From the NCBI RefSeq assembly GCF_023656545.1, contig NZ_JAMOKF010000025.1:1-33812 (forward strand): a stretch of 33,812 nucleotides of DNA, read 5' to 3'. The DNA comes from Micromonospora phytophila. GTDB lineage: Bacteria; Actinomycetota; Actinomycetes; Mycobacteriales; Micromonosporaceae. This document shows positions 1-7,875 of the stretch, piece by piece (positions within the stretch are counted from its first letter, which is position 1; each line of letters opens with the position of its first letter). Under the pieces are notes generated by a model that did no database searches, was not told the DNA's origin, and saw only the letters and a program-made list of their open reading frames with translations. The translations under genes and the position numbers were made by a program.

Positions 1-2
1 CG

Positions 3-746
3 GGCCCGGATTCGGCGGCCCGGGCGAAGGCCCGCGAGGTGGCGGCCCGCGCCGCGTCGGCGAAGACCACCGGCACCGATCCGGCGACCGCGCCCGCCTC
101 CTGGGAGCCGCGGCCGAGCTTCACGGCCACCCGGCTGATCCTGGTCCGGCACGGCGAGACCGCGTACACCGAGCAGCGCCGCTACTCCGGCCGCGGCGAC
201 GTGCCGCTGTCCGAGCGTGGCCGCGCCCAGGTCCGGGCCACGGCCGCCCGGGTGGCGGAGCTGGCCCCGGCCGTCGCGGCCGTGGTCAGCTCGCCGCTGT
301 CCCGGTGTACGGCGACCGCGGAGGCGATCGCCGGGGCGTTCGGCGGTCTGCCGGTACGCCGCGACGACGACCTGATCGAGTGCGACTTCGGGGCCTGGGA
401 GGGGCGTACCTTCGCCGAGGTGCGCGAGGGTTGGCCGGGGGAGATGGACGCCTGGCTCGCCTCGACCCGGGTGGCGCCGCCGGACGGGGAGTCGTTCGCC
501 GAGGTGGCCCAGCGCAGCGGCCGGGCGGTCACCGCGCTGCTCGGGGCGTACCCCGGGGAGACGGTGGTGGTGGTCTCGCACGTCTCGCCGATCAAGCTGG
601 TGCTGCGCGACGCCCTCGACGCCGGCGACGGCTTCCTGCACCGGCTCTTCCTCGACGCGGCCGGCATCTCGGTGCTCGACATGTGGCCCGACGGCGGCGT
701 CGCCGTCCGCTCGGTCAACGACACCGCCCACCTCCCCACCACCTGA
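3..746 (+). CDS. C-terminal acid phosphatase domain of a probable bifunctional RNase H/acid phosphatase (5' end missing)
   Basis: Histidine phosphatase (phosphoglycerate mutase/CobC) domain. The catalytic motif LILVRHGET lies about 12 codons after an Ala/Pro-rich linker, followed by SGRGDVPLSERGRAQ and a second catalytic histidine in VVVVSHVSP. The frame stays open to the left window edge with no ribosome binding site before the GTG at 39, so the gene begins outside the window. In actinobacteria this domain is commonly fused behind an RNase HI domain (Rv2228c type), and the Ala-rich sequence before it resembles such a linker; the RNase H half itself is not visible. The family hydrolyses phosphomonoesters, and some members act on alpha-ribazole phosphate in cobalamin synthesis. 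The fusion is inference; the phosphatase domain is clear. Confidence 0.85.
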   Translation, partial: GPDSAARAKAREVAARAASAKTTGTDPATAPASWEPRPSFTATRLILVRHGETAYTEQRRYSGRGDVPLSERGRAQVRATAARVAELAPAVAAVVSSPLSRCTATAEAIAGAFGGLPVRRDDDLIECDFGAWEGRTFAEVREGWPGEMDAWLASTRVAPPDGESFAEVAQRSGRAVTALLGAYPGETVVVVSHVSPIKLVLRDALDAGDGFLHRLFLDAAGISVLDMWPDGGVAVRSVNDTAHLPTT

Positions 747-778
747 CCCACCACCCCCGGTTCGACGCGCACTTTCCC

Positions 779-818
779 GGAAAGAGTGGCCATTCTCCGC
801 AGAATGGCCACTCTTTCC
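779..818. repeat. Palindromic intergenic element, family A copy 1 (possible terminator)
   Basis: A perfect 18-bp inverted repeat (GGAAAGAGTGGCCATTCT and its complement) around the 4-nt loop CCGC, 32 bp after the phosphatase stop codon. A relative with the same GGAAAGAGTG core lies at 3875-3928. It could end transcription of the phosphatase gene, but there is no T-run and the same core recurs elsewhere, so it looks like a dispersed palindromic repeat. Confidence 0.75.
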
Positions 819-980
819 GTGTATGAGGGGCGACGGGTGGGCGGGGTGGGGCGACGCCGTTCGGCGCAGACGGGGGGCCGTTCGGCGCAGGGGGGTTGGG
901 CGGTTGGACGTGACGGCACTCACAGGGTCGTAGCCTCCGGCCGTCACATGCCGAACCACGACTGACCGGAGGTGTGTCAG

Positions 981-1223
981 ATGGCCGCACCCGAACCGGA
1001 GGCGCCGACCACGGCGCGCTCCAGGGCGAAGGACCACAGTCCCTGGAACTGGTTGCTCTTCATACCCATCCTGGTGCCGCTGATCCCGGCGTTCTTCAAC
1101 GACGACTCGCCCGCGCTCCTCGGGTTTCCCCGTTTCTACTGGCTGCAACTGGCGTACATCCTGCTCGGCGTGGCCACCACGACGCTGGTGTACCAGATGA
1201 CGAAGAAGCGGGGTGATCGCTGA
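981..1223 (+). CDS. DUF3311 small membrane protein, symporter partner
   Basis: An 80-residue protein with two predicted membrane segments, WNWLLFIPILVPLIPAFF and LQLAYILLGVATTTLVY, separated by a short loop. This is the usual shape of DUF3311 proteins, which are typically encoded immediately upstream of sodium:solute symporters. The ATG at 981 is preferred over a GTG at 972 because GGAGG at 968-972 is 8 nt upstream of the ATG. Its TGA overlaps the ATG of the symporter gene (TGATG at 1221-1225), so the two are translationally coupled. By analogy with the small YhdT protein next to PanF, it may be an accessory subunit; that role is inference. Confidence 0.8.
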   Translation: MAAPEPEAPTTARSRAKDHSPWNWLLFIPILVPLIPAFFNDDSPALLGFPRFYWLQLAYILLGVATTTLVYQMTKKRGDR

Positions 1224-2884
1224 TGTGGCGTGACCATCTCACCGAGATCATTGTCTTCTCGCTGCTCTTCCTGCTGGTCAGCGCGATGGGCTTCGTGGCC
1301 GCCCGGTGGCGGGCGCCCAAGGACATGGCCCACCTCGACGAGTGGGGACTGGGCGGACGCAGCTTCGGCGGCTGGATCACCTGGTTCCTCGTCGGCGGTG
1401 ACCTCTACACCGCGTACACGTTCGTGGCGGTGCCGGCGCTGATGTTCGGGGCCGGCGCGGCGGGCTTCTTCGCCGTGCCGTACACCATCGTGATCTATCC
1501 GTTGGTCTTCCTGGTGCTGGTCCGGCTCTGGTCGGTCTCGCACCGGCACGGGTTCGTCACGCCGGCCGACTTCGTCCGGAAGCGCTTCGACTCGCCGGTG
1601 CTGGCGCTGCTGATCGCCATCACCGGCATCGTCGCCACCATGCCGTACATCGCGCTGCAACTGGTCGGCATCGAGGCGGTGCTGAAGACCATGGGGGTGA
1701 CCGGGGAGAGCACGGTTGCCCGCCACCTGCCGATCATCATCGCGTTCGCGATCCTGGCCGCCTACACCTACCAGTCGGGGCTGCGCGCCCCGGCGCTGAT
1801 CGCGTTCGTCAAGGACACGCTGATCTACATCGTCATCCTGGTGGCGGTGATCTGGCTGCCGTACAAGCTGGGTGGCTGGGGCGACATCTTCGCCGCCGCC
1901 GACGCGAAGTTCCAGGCGTCGCCGAGCACGAACGACGGCATCCTGCTCAACGCCAACAACCAGCTCCAGTACATCACCCTGGCGTTCGGCTCGGCGCTGG
2001 CGCTCTTCCTCTACCCGCACAGCATCACCGGCGTGCTGGCCAGCAAGAACCGCGACGTGATCAAGCGGAACATGTCCGCGTTGCCGGCGTACAGCCTGCT
2101 GCTCGGGTTGATCGCGCTGCTCGGCTACATGGCGATCGCGGCCGGGGTGAAGCCGCTGCCCGGGGCCACCGCCGGCACGGTGGACAGCAACACCGTCGTG
2201 CCGCTGCTGTTCGACCAGCAGTTCCCGGACTGGTTCGCCGGGGTCGCGTACGCGGCCATCGGCATCGGGGCGCTCGTGCCGGCGGCGATCATGTCGATCG
2301 CGGCGGCCAACCTGTTCACCCGCAACATCTACAAGGAGTACCTGAAGCGGGACGCCACCCCGGCGCAGGAGGCGAACGTCTCGAAGATCACCTCGCTGGT
2401 GGTGAAGGTCGGCGCGGTCGCCTGCATCGTCTTCCTCGACCCGCAGTTCTCCATCGACCTCCAGCTCATCGGCGGCGTGATCATTCTCCAGACGCTGCCG
2501 GCGGTGGCGCTGGGCCTCTACACCCGGTGGTTCCACCGCGGTGCGCTCATCGCCGGCTGGGCGGCCGGCATGGGCCTGGGAATGTGGATGCTCTACCAGA
2601 TCCCGCACCCCAACGCCGCGCTCAACCGCAAGCACTTCGGCGGTTCAGGGTTCCCGCTGGCCGACTTCGGCTTCGACACGAAGAAGACCATCTACGTCGG
2701 CATCGTGGCCGTCCTGGTCAACCTGCTGGTGGCGGTGATCCTGACGCTGATCCTGCGGGCGGCCAAGGTGACCGAGGGCGTCGACGGCACCGCCCGGGAC
2801 GACTACTTCGCCGACGAGGGCGATCCCCGCGTCACCCCGGGGGAGCGCCGCGACGCCGACGCCGCCCCGGAACCCGTGGCCTGA
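1223..2884 (+). CDS. mctP: Sodium:solute symporter, monocarboxylate uptake permease (MctP type)
   Basis: A 553-residue polytopic membrane protein of the SSS family, of usual length, with about 13 hydrophobic segments. The N-terminus contains DEWGLGGRSFGGWITWFLVGGDLYTAYTF, the characteristic SSS opening (quoted region about residues 37-65). MctP proteins import lactate, pyruvate, alanine and related monocarboxylates, and the preceding DUF3311 gene is the normal companion of this subgroup. The last 40 residues are a charged cytoplasmic tail (ending in PEPVA). The gene overlaps the upstream stop codon by one base and converges on the TSUP gene at 2999. Substrate is inferred from family and context only. 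Confidence 0.82.
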   Translation: MWRDHLTEIIVFSLLFLLVSAMGFVAARWRAPKDMAHLDEWGLGGRSFGGWITWFLVGGDLYTAYTFVAVPALMFGAGAAGFFAVPYTIVIYPLVFLVLVRLWSVSHRHGFVTPADFVRKRFDSPVLALLIAITGIVATMPYIALQLVGIEAVLKTMGVTGESTVARHLPIIIAFAILAAYTYQSGLRAPALIAFVKDTLIYIVILVAVIWLPYKLGGWGDIFAAADAKFQASPSTNDGILLNANNQLQYITLAFGSALALFLYPHSITGVLASKNRDVIKRNMSALPAYSLLLGLIALLGYMAIAAGVKPLPGATAGTVDSNTVVPLLFDQQFPDWFAGVAYAAIGIGALVPAAIMSIAAANLFTRNIYKEYLKRDATPAQEANVSKITSLVVKVGAVACIVFLDPQFSIDLQLIGGVIILQTLPAVALGLYTRWFHRGALIAGWAAGMGLGMWMLYQIPHPNAALNRKHFGGSGFPLADFGFDTKKTIYVGIVAVLVNLLVAVILTLILRAAKVTEGVDGTARDDYFADEGDPRVTPGERRDADAAPEPVA

Positions 2885-2902
2885 CCCACCCTGCCCCTTT
2901 CG

Positions 2903-2960
2903 CGATCCGGGGCTGGACGTCGGATGTGGATCTCCACAGGCGACGACCGGCCCCGGATCG
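2903..2960. terminator. Long hairpin between convergent genes
   Basis: CGATCCGGGGC at 2903-2913 pairs perfectly with 2950-2960, and the loop contains a second perfect hairpin (TGTGGA/TCCACA, 2925-2938). It lies between the stop codons of two convergent genes, so a bidirectional terminator is likely. No T-run follows. Confidence 0.5.
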
Positions 2961-2998
2961 GCGAGGGCGGGTAGGAACGACGGCGCTCTGGGCGGGGC

Positions 2999-3760
2999 TC
3001 AGCGCAGGGCGCGCCACATAAGGTAGAGGCCGATCACCGTGCCGAAGACGACGATCAGGGTCTTGAGCACCACCGGCGGGAGCCGGCGGACCAGCCGCGC
3101 GCCGGCGTATCCACCGATCAGCGTGGCCGGGGCGACCAGCGCGACGGCCGCCCAGTTCACCGGGCCGAGGAGGGCGAAGACCACCAGCGTGGTCAGCCCC
3201 ACCACGGCGGAGAGCAGGTTCTTGATCGCGCTCACCCGGGCCAGCGTCGCGTCCAGCACCAGGGCCAGCCCGGCGACCAGCATCACCCCGAGCGCCGCGC
3301 CGAAGTAGCCGCCGTACACCGCGCCGAGCGCGACCATGGCCTGCACGGTGACCGTACGGCGGCGCGGCGACAGGTCCCGGGGGTGCCCGACCAGCCGGCG
3401 CAGCGGATCCTGGAAGGCGAGCACCGCCGTCGCCGCGAGCACCAGGAACGGCACCACCAGCTCGAACGCGCGTGCCGGGGTGGCGAGCAGCAGCAGGGCG
3501 CCGGCGACCGTGCCGACGATCGTGGTGGGCACCAGCGTGGCCAGCGCCCGGCGACGGGGCAGATCCCGCCGGCTCCCCGCCACACTGGCCACGTACCCGG
3601 GGAAAACCGCCACCGAGTTGCTCACGTTGGCCGGCACCGGCGGCAGGCCCACCGCGATCATCGCCGGAAAGGTGATCAGCGAGCCCCCACCGGCCACCGC
3701 GTTGACCGTGCCCGCGGCGAGACCGGCGGCGAGCAGCAGCGCGGCGTCGGAAAGATCCAT
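2999..3760 (-). CDS. TSUP family (TauE/SafE-type) membrane permease
   Basis: A 253-residue protein with about eight membrane segments. The N-terminal repeat LAAGLAAGTVNAVAGGGSL is the glycine-rich signature of the TSUP/DUF81 family, and a related segment (ATLIGGYAGARLVRRLPP) occurs in the C-terminal half as expected for this internally duplicated fold. Family members move sulfite, sulfoacetate or other small organic anions; the substrate here cannot be told. The start is ATG at 3760. A TAGCCT box 9 nt upstream and no clear Shine-Dalgarno suggest a very short or absent leader. It is a single gene, convergent with mctP. Confidence 0.82.
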   Translation of the reverse strand: MDLSDAALLLAAGLAAGTVNAVAGGGSLITFPAMIAVGLPPVPANVSNSVAVFPGYVASVAGSRRDLPRRRALATLVPTTIVGTVAGALLLLATPARAFELVVPFLVLAATAVLAFQDPLRRLVGHPRDLSPRRRTVTVQAMVALGAVYGGYFGAALGVMLVAGLALVLDATLARVSAIKNLLSAVVGLTTLVVFALLGPVNWAAVALVAPATLIGGYAGARLVRRLPPVVLKTLIVVFGTVIGLYLMWRALR

Positions 3761-3874
3761 GATTCCCCGAGGCTAGTACCCACGCCGCCCTCCCACCGGC
3801 CGCGGTGCCCCCTGGTGACCTGGCCCCCACCACCTCCTGGCCGCGCTACCCCGCCGGGTCGTGGCGTGCGCCCT

Positions 3875-3928
3875 GTTTCCCGGAAAGAGTGGTCATCCGG
3901 GGCGTGATGGGCACTCTTTCCGTGAAAC
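3875..3928. repeat. Palindromic intergenic element, family A copy 2
   Basis: Arms GTTTCCCGGAAAGAGTG (3875-3891) and CACTCTTTCCGTGAAAC (3912-3928) pair over 17 positions with one mismatch, and a weaker inner stem follows. The core GGAAAGAGTG and its complement are shared with 779-818. It lies between the TSUP gene start and the rnpB promoter, away from any gene end, which argues for a dispersed repeat rather than a terminator. The rest of 3761-3978 shows no gene. Confidence 0.7.
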
Positions 3929-3978
3929 AGCGCGATGTCGCCGGGGTGGGGGCCGGAGCCGGCGGGGCGGGGTGGCAA

Positions 3979-4005
3979 TAGACGCGGGCGTGGCGTCGTT
4001 AGGAT
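3979..4005 (+). promoter_or_regulatory. Probable rnpB promoter
   Basis: TAGGAT at 4000-4005 is a good actinobacterial -10 box. The predicted RNA begins at about 4012, seven bases downstream. A weak -35 match, TAGACG at 3979-3984 (4 of 6 to TTGACA), sits 15 nt upstream. Confidence 0.55.
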
Positions 4006-4011
4006 GAGGGT

Positions 4012-4441
<430 letters not shown>

Positions 4442-4444
4442 CCA

Positions 4445-4478
4445 CCAGGTCGCAGCCTCGATCAAGGCTGCGACCTGG
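4445..4478 (+). terminator. rnpB terminator hairpin
   Basis: CCAGGTCGCAGCC at 4445-4457 pairs perfectly with 4466-4478 around an 8-nt loop, 4 nt after rnpB, and is followed by CTGTATTTTA, unusually T-rich for this genome. This fits an intrinsic terminator. The copy at 10225-10257 has the same hairpin with one mismatch. Confidence 0.75.
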
Positions 4479-4574
4479 CTGTATTTTAGGCTGTCTATGG
4501 GCGGTGCCGGTCATCATTGGTTGGCGTTCGACGCCCTGGAGACGCCCTGACGCCCTGGAGACGCCCTGATCTTG

Positions 4575-4786
4575 AGGGCGTGAAAGCTTCAGTTTGGAAG
4601 GACGAAGATCATCGCTGGCAAGCACCTGGTGGCCCAGGTCAAGGCAAGAGGCGTGTGACCGTTCGTGCCCGCTGGCGACCGCCTGGGGTACTGGCTACTG
4701 GCACGTGGATGGCACGGTGACCTACGCATTGCGAGATCAAGTTGACCGCCAGCGTCTACCTGCCCAACCCCGCGCGGCTTGTAATG
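4575..4786. other. Non-coding or degenerate stretch inside the island's left end
   Basis: No convincing gene. A + frame ending at 4720 contains VKASVWKDEDHRWQA, which faintly resembles the N-terminal DNA-arm region of phage integrases, but it is short, lacks a start with a ribosome binding site, and runs through the attachment repeat. Treated as remnant DNA. Confidence 0.4.
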
Positions 4787-5242
4787 TCACGAACGGGCCT
4801 CGCGACCCGGCATGCGGGTAGTGACCTCCTGCAGCGTCCAGCCGTTTCCGTCCTGGTCCTGGAATGAGGCGTACGAGTTGTAGCTCTGACGTTCGGGGTC
4901 GGGGCCGGGTTGGCGCGCCTCGGGCCAGAAAGCGCCGCCGTGGCCGTGGTAGACCTCGGTGACGTCGACGCCCCGCTGGGCCAGCTCCTCCCGTGTGGCC
5001 ACGACGTCGGAGGTCACTAGCTCTAGGTGCCGCATCGACCCCGGTGCAGCGGCTATCGGCAGGCCTTTGCCGAACGCGATGGACGTATGGCCGTCACCAG
5101 TCGGGGTCAGTTGCACGATGCGGACGTCGTCGCTGACCTTGATGTCTGCGTCCAGTCGCCAGCCCAGGCGATCCCGGTAGAACTCCAGCGCCCTGTCGAC
5201 ATCCGACACCGGGATCGTGACCACCTCAAGATTGACGTCCAT
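4787..5242 (-). CDS. VOC family (glyoxalase/bleomycin resistance-like) protein
   Basis: A 151-residue single-gene VOC protein. The start VTIPVSDVDRALEFYRDRLG is the standard first beta-alpha unit, and FQDQDGNGWTLQEV near the end is the standard closing metal-site strand. ATG at 5242 is chosen because AAGGAG lies about 8 nt upstream; an upstream extension to 5320 has no such site. The central region (GDGHTSIAFGKGL) is that of a common actinobacterial subfamily often annotated as glyoxalase. VOC proteins include isomerases, dioxygenases and drug-binding proteins, so no substrate can be given. It is the first gene inside the rnpB-associated island, with its stop close to the left junction. Confidence 0.85.
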   Translation of the reverse strand: MDVNLEVVTIPVSDVDRALEFYRDRLGWRLDADIKVSDDVRIVQLTPTGDGHTSIAFGKGLPIAAAPGSMRHLELVTSDVVATREELAQRGVDVTEVYHGHGGAFWPEARQPGPDPERQSYNSYASFQDQDGNGWTLQEVTTRMPGREARS

Positions 5243-5367
5243 CGTACCCACTCCTTGTCTGTCCTGTCTGCGGTGTTCTGTGCCGACGGCGGGAACCCTT
5301 TGGTCCTGGCCCCGGGCCACCCGGGCTCCCGCCGGCCATCAGTCACCAAGACCGGATCAACGCCCCT

Positions 5368-5586
5368 GTGATCGAGGAGCGGGAGCGGCTACTGCCGCCG
5401 CTGTTCCTACCGCCGGACGTTACCCCCGATTGGGCCACGTCGCGGAGGATCCGGAGGTTGTGCTGGCCGGATTTCCGTCGCGAGGGTCCGTGGCCCGCTG
5501 CCGGTGACGAGTGGTTCGGTTGCGGTCCAGCAGGCGGGACAGCGCTGCTTCGTTACGGTCCACGCTACAAGCACCTGGCGGAGTGA
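5368..5586 (+). CDS. Small hypothetical protein, coding-like
   Basis: A 72-residue frame from GTG with plausible composition (RRLCWPDFRREGPWP, DEWFGCGPAGGTALLRYGP) and elevated but not extreme GC at third positions, like other island genes. No family was recognised. There is no ribosome binding site before 5368, so the true start may differ. Its TGA overlaps a GTG at 5583 (GTGA), which begins a second short coding-like run. Could be a real small gene of the element or a remnant. Confidence 0.35.
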   Translation: MIEERERLLPPLFLPPDVTPDWATSRRIRRLCWPDFRREGPWPAAGDEWFGCGPAGGTALLRYGPRYKHLAE

Positions 5587-6022
5587 CATGCATCAAATGG
5601 GCGATCTACGAGGTGCACGGGGCCCGGCTCGACGGGTTACCGGACGCGTGTGGCGTACCGCCATTGGGAGCGCATCCCGGCCCCGTACGTGCCTGCGAGA
5701 CGCTGCCGAGGCCGTTCGTGCTGCCGCCTGCCGGCCATCCGCGGCGGGGCCTGCTTCGGCTGCCGCAGCCGACTGGGTGGGGAGCAGACCGAGGGATCCA
5801 GCGGCCCGCTGCGCCCCATCGCGGCGGCCGAGGTCGAAAGAAATCTCCGCCGGGAGTGCGGCGGCGTGGACGAGGTGTTCGCCGTCATGGTCCCTGCCTA
5901 TCTGCGCGACCTCCAAGCAGGCCGATCGCGGAGGCGTGGATCTCCTCGTCGGGCAGTCGGCAGACCGTCCAGGGAGGCTGGTAGCCCTTGTGGTGCCCGG
6001 CGAGGAGATCCACGCCAGCTGA
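5583..6022 (+). pseudogene. Possible frameshifted remnant downstream of the small ORF
   Basis: Starting from the overlapping GTG at 5583, about 24 codons look protein-like (CIKWAIYEVHGARLDGLPD). After about 5655 this frame becomes Pro/Arg-rich noise. Another + frame has a coding-like run around 5815-5915 (AAEVERNLRRECGGVDEVF, then AVMVPAYLRDL). No single frame is convincing across the region and no family was recognised. I read it as degenerate coding DNA. Between 5587 and 6309 there is no intact gene that I can support. Confidence 0.3.
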
Positions 6023-6043
6023 TCTCCGAGGAGGGTCGGGGTT

Positions 6044-6240
6044 CGGGGCGGAGCCCCGAGGTCTTCTGGTCCTTGTCGTCCCTCAGCGTGGCCGGCCGGC
6101 CCGGCCGATGCCGGCCGAAGGTCGCCAGCAGGCCGGGGCCGGGCCGGCGCGGCCCGCTTGCGGGCCGCCTTGATCTGATAGAGCGGAATTCGGCAATGCC
6201 AACCGGTGAGCAACTGTCCCGTCACGGGACATGCTTGACA
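6044..6240. repeat. Palindrome-rich non-coding stretch
   Basis: Three perfect hairpins lie close together: CGGGGC/GCCCCG at 6044-6058, GCGGCCCG/CGGGCCGC with a CTTG loop at 6149-6168, and TGTCCCG/CGGGACA at 6215-6231. The last is followed by ACATGCTTGACA (6229-6240), whose inverted copy starts the repeat pair at 6957. The region separates the degenerate ORFs from the SUFU gene and probably marks an old recombination or insertion-sequence junction. Confidence 0.5.
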
Positions 6241-6309
6241 CTCGCGTCCCACCACATCCTTGACGTGCCTCGGCGGCTGGCCCGCCGCCAGAGTCAACGG
6301 ACGCGGGGA

Positions 6310-6876
6310 TCAAACGGCGGGCTGCCGCGTGACGTCGTAGAGGTCCCGGTCGAGGTTCCAGAAGGATTGGAGGCCCTGGTCGCGGATGTATTGCCCTTCC
6401 GCCTCGTGAATCGGGTACATGCCGACCAGATGGACGATGTCGTGCCCCTCGTGTCCGGGTCCGCCGACATCGATGCGGCGGTCTGCGGCCTCGATCACGC
6501 TTGGCGGACCGACAACGAACGCCGTCATGTCCGACTCGGTGGAAATCCGCTCGCCGAAGTCGATGATGTTGCCGTAGCTGAAGGGACATGATCCGCGGAG
6601 GCTCTCTCCGAGGTGACCAACCGCCCAAGCCCACCGGTCATCCTGCGAACGGGCACTGATACACAGCTCCGGGCTCCCAAGCTTCCAGTCCGGATGCTCT
6701 GCCAGCGAGACGCCGTAGGTAAGGGCAGTCGCCAGGTCGTCGGGTAGGTGCTGGTAAGCGATGACGGTGACACCCATCAGGCCTTCCTTGGTGGAGGCGA
6801 CCGGTAGGAATCTGGGTTCGATACCCCCGCTGAGACGGTCAAGATGAGCGAGGTAGTTCTCTACGCGGCTGGCCAC
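6310..6876 (-). CDS. Suppressor-of-fused (SUFU) domain protein
   Basis: A 188-residue protein matching the bacterial SUFU family: an N-terminal helix (ASRVENYLAHLDRLSGG), a middle with GVTVIAYQHLPDD and GSPELCISARSQDD, and the C-terminal LVGMYPIHEAEGQYIRDQG followed by FWNLDRDLYDVTRQ. The GTG at 6876 is chosen because homologs start at this helix; 16 upstream codons are Gly-rich and unlikely to be coding, and no strong ribosome binding site is visible at either. In bacteria, SUFU-domain proteins are often immunity proteins of polymorphic toxin systems. No toxin gene is adjacent here, so an orphan immunity role is only a possibility. It is bracketed by short inverted repeats (6229-6240 and 6957-6967). 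Confidence 0.8.
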   Translation of the reverse strand: MASRVENYLAHLDRLSGGIEPRFLPVASTKEGLMGVTVIAYQHLPDDLATALTYGVSLAEHPDWKLGSPELCISARSQDDRWAWAVGHLGESLRGSCPFSYGNIIDFGERISTESDMTAFVVGPPSVIEAADRRIDVGGPGHEGHDIVHLVGMYPIHEAEGQYIRDQGLQSFWNLDRDLYDVTRQPAV

Positions 6877-6956
6877 GCGCCGATCATGCCCCAAGCCGCC
6901 TCGGCCTGGACCGCCAGCAGCCACACCGCCGGCGGCGAGGGATATCTAGGCCAATC

Positions 6957-7000
6957 GTCAAGCATGTGCTGGGACGGATCTGTCAAGTATGTGCTGGGAC
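6957..7000. repeat. Tandem pair resembling an insertion-sequence end
   Basis: GTCAAGCATGTGCTGGGAC at 6957-6975 is repeated with one change at 6982-7000 (25-bp period). From memory, paired TGTCAAGYATGTGCTGGRAC motifs occur at the ends of IS481-type elements in actinomycetes, so this may be a relic end. No transposase is nearby. The inverted motif ACATGCTTGACA is at 6229-6240 on the other side of the SUFU gene. Confidence 0.5.
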
Positions 7001-7037
7001 TATCCGAAGCCTCGTGGTGGTCCTGGCAGGCCGGCCC

Positions 7038-7805
7038 TCAGGCGTGAGTGGTCTGCGCGGTCAGGAACTGCTCCCAGGTGTCGCTGCCGGTAGGCACGCC
7101 CACGGTGAGGTTAGCCCCCGACCGGTAAGCCCTACCGGCCTTGCCTGGGACGTGGATCGGAAGCCGCATCCGGTGCTTGCCCACGGCGGCCAGGTAACTA
7201 GCCTGGAGCTCCTCCAGGGTGTAGGTGCGCGGTCCGGGCAGGTCGGGGACCCGGCCGGCAGGGTTGCCCAGGGCCAGCTCGGCCAGCCGGGCTGCCACCT
7301 CACGGGAAGCGACCGGCTGCCAGCGGACCCCGCCGGGCGCCAGCTGGATTGGCGTCTTCGCCATGGCCCGTACGGTCTTCAGGGCTAGTTCGTGGAACTG
7401 CGCGGCGCGCAGGATCGTGTACGGGATACCCGAGGTGGCCACGATCCGCTCCGCCTCCGCCTTGCGGGCGAAGTAGCCGATCGGCACGGCGTCCGCGCCG
7501 ATGACCGAGATAAGGACCAGGTGTTCCACGGTGCCCGCCCGCTGGGCGGCCAGAACCAAATTCCGGGTGCTGACATCGTCGCCTTTGGGCCCTCCGGCGA
7601 GGTGTAGTACGGTCCTTACCCCGTTGAGCGCGTCGTCGATACCGTCTGCGGTCAGCAGGTCGACGGCCACGTACTCCACGCCGTCGCCCGGCTGCCGGTT
7701 GTGCCGGCTGAGCACCCGGACCGTGTGCCCGGCCTGCCGAAGCAGCGGAACCACCTGTGAGCCGAGAAGACCGGTGCCGCCTGTGACCAGAGTGGTGGAG
7801 GACAT
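7038..7805 (-). CDS. NmrA-like NAD(P)-binding oxidoreductase
   Basis: A 255-residue atypical short-chain dehydrogenase. The N-terminal Rossmann motif TLVTGGTGLLGSQVV binds NAD(P), and RVLSRHNRQP at the end of the second strand suits NADP(H) recognition. The middle has HLVLISVIGAD and GYFARKAEAERIV, where the usual Tyr-x-x-x-Lys site is YFARK, as in NmrA/complex-I-like relatives. ATG at 7805 has GGGAGA 7 nt upstream. It is divergent from the ECF41 sigma gene; ECF41 sigma factors typically control exactly such an oxidoreductase, epimerase or carboxymuconolactone decarboxylase neighbour. The physiological substrate is unknown. Confidence 0.85.
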   Translation of the reverse strand: MSSTTLVTGGTGLLGSQVVPLLRQAGHTVRVLSRHNRQPGDGVEYVAVDLLTADGIDDALNGVRTVLHLAGGPKGDDVSTRNLVLAAQRAGTVEHLVLISVIGADAVPIGYFARKAEAERIVATSGIPYTILRAAQFHELALKTVRAMAKTPIQLAPGGVRWQPVASREVAARLAELALGNPAGRVPDLPGPRTYTLEELQASYLAAVGKHRMRLPIHVPGKAGRAYRSGANLTVGVPTGSDTWEQFLTAQTTHA

Positions 7806-7844
7806 CTGTTGATCTCCCTCTTGTAGGTTTGCGGTGCAACACGG

Positions 7845-7875
7845 CTACGACCCGGCCCGGGTTAGGAATGTGACA
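7845..7875 (-). promoter_or_regulatory. Candidate ECF41-dependent promoter of the oxidoreductase gene
   Basis: On the minus strand TGTCACA (7875-7869) is an exact match to the -35 element described for ECF41 sigma factors (TGTCACA, about 17 nt, CGTC). The -10 region reads GTCGTAG (7851-7845), an imperfect match. The -35 box touches the ATG at 7875 of the divergent sigma gene, so sigma binding there could also affect expression of sigma itself. Confidence 0.5.

Noticed and set aside
1136..2635. Long minus-strand frame opposite mctP
   Set aside because: It is the His/Arg/Gly-rich shadow typical of high-GC coding DNA; mctP has clear family motifs on the plus strand.
4517..4720. Possible integrase N-terminal fragment (SVWKDEDHRWQA)
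   Set aside because: Similarity is faint, limited to about 12 residues, and the frame runs through the attachment repeat without a start.
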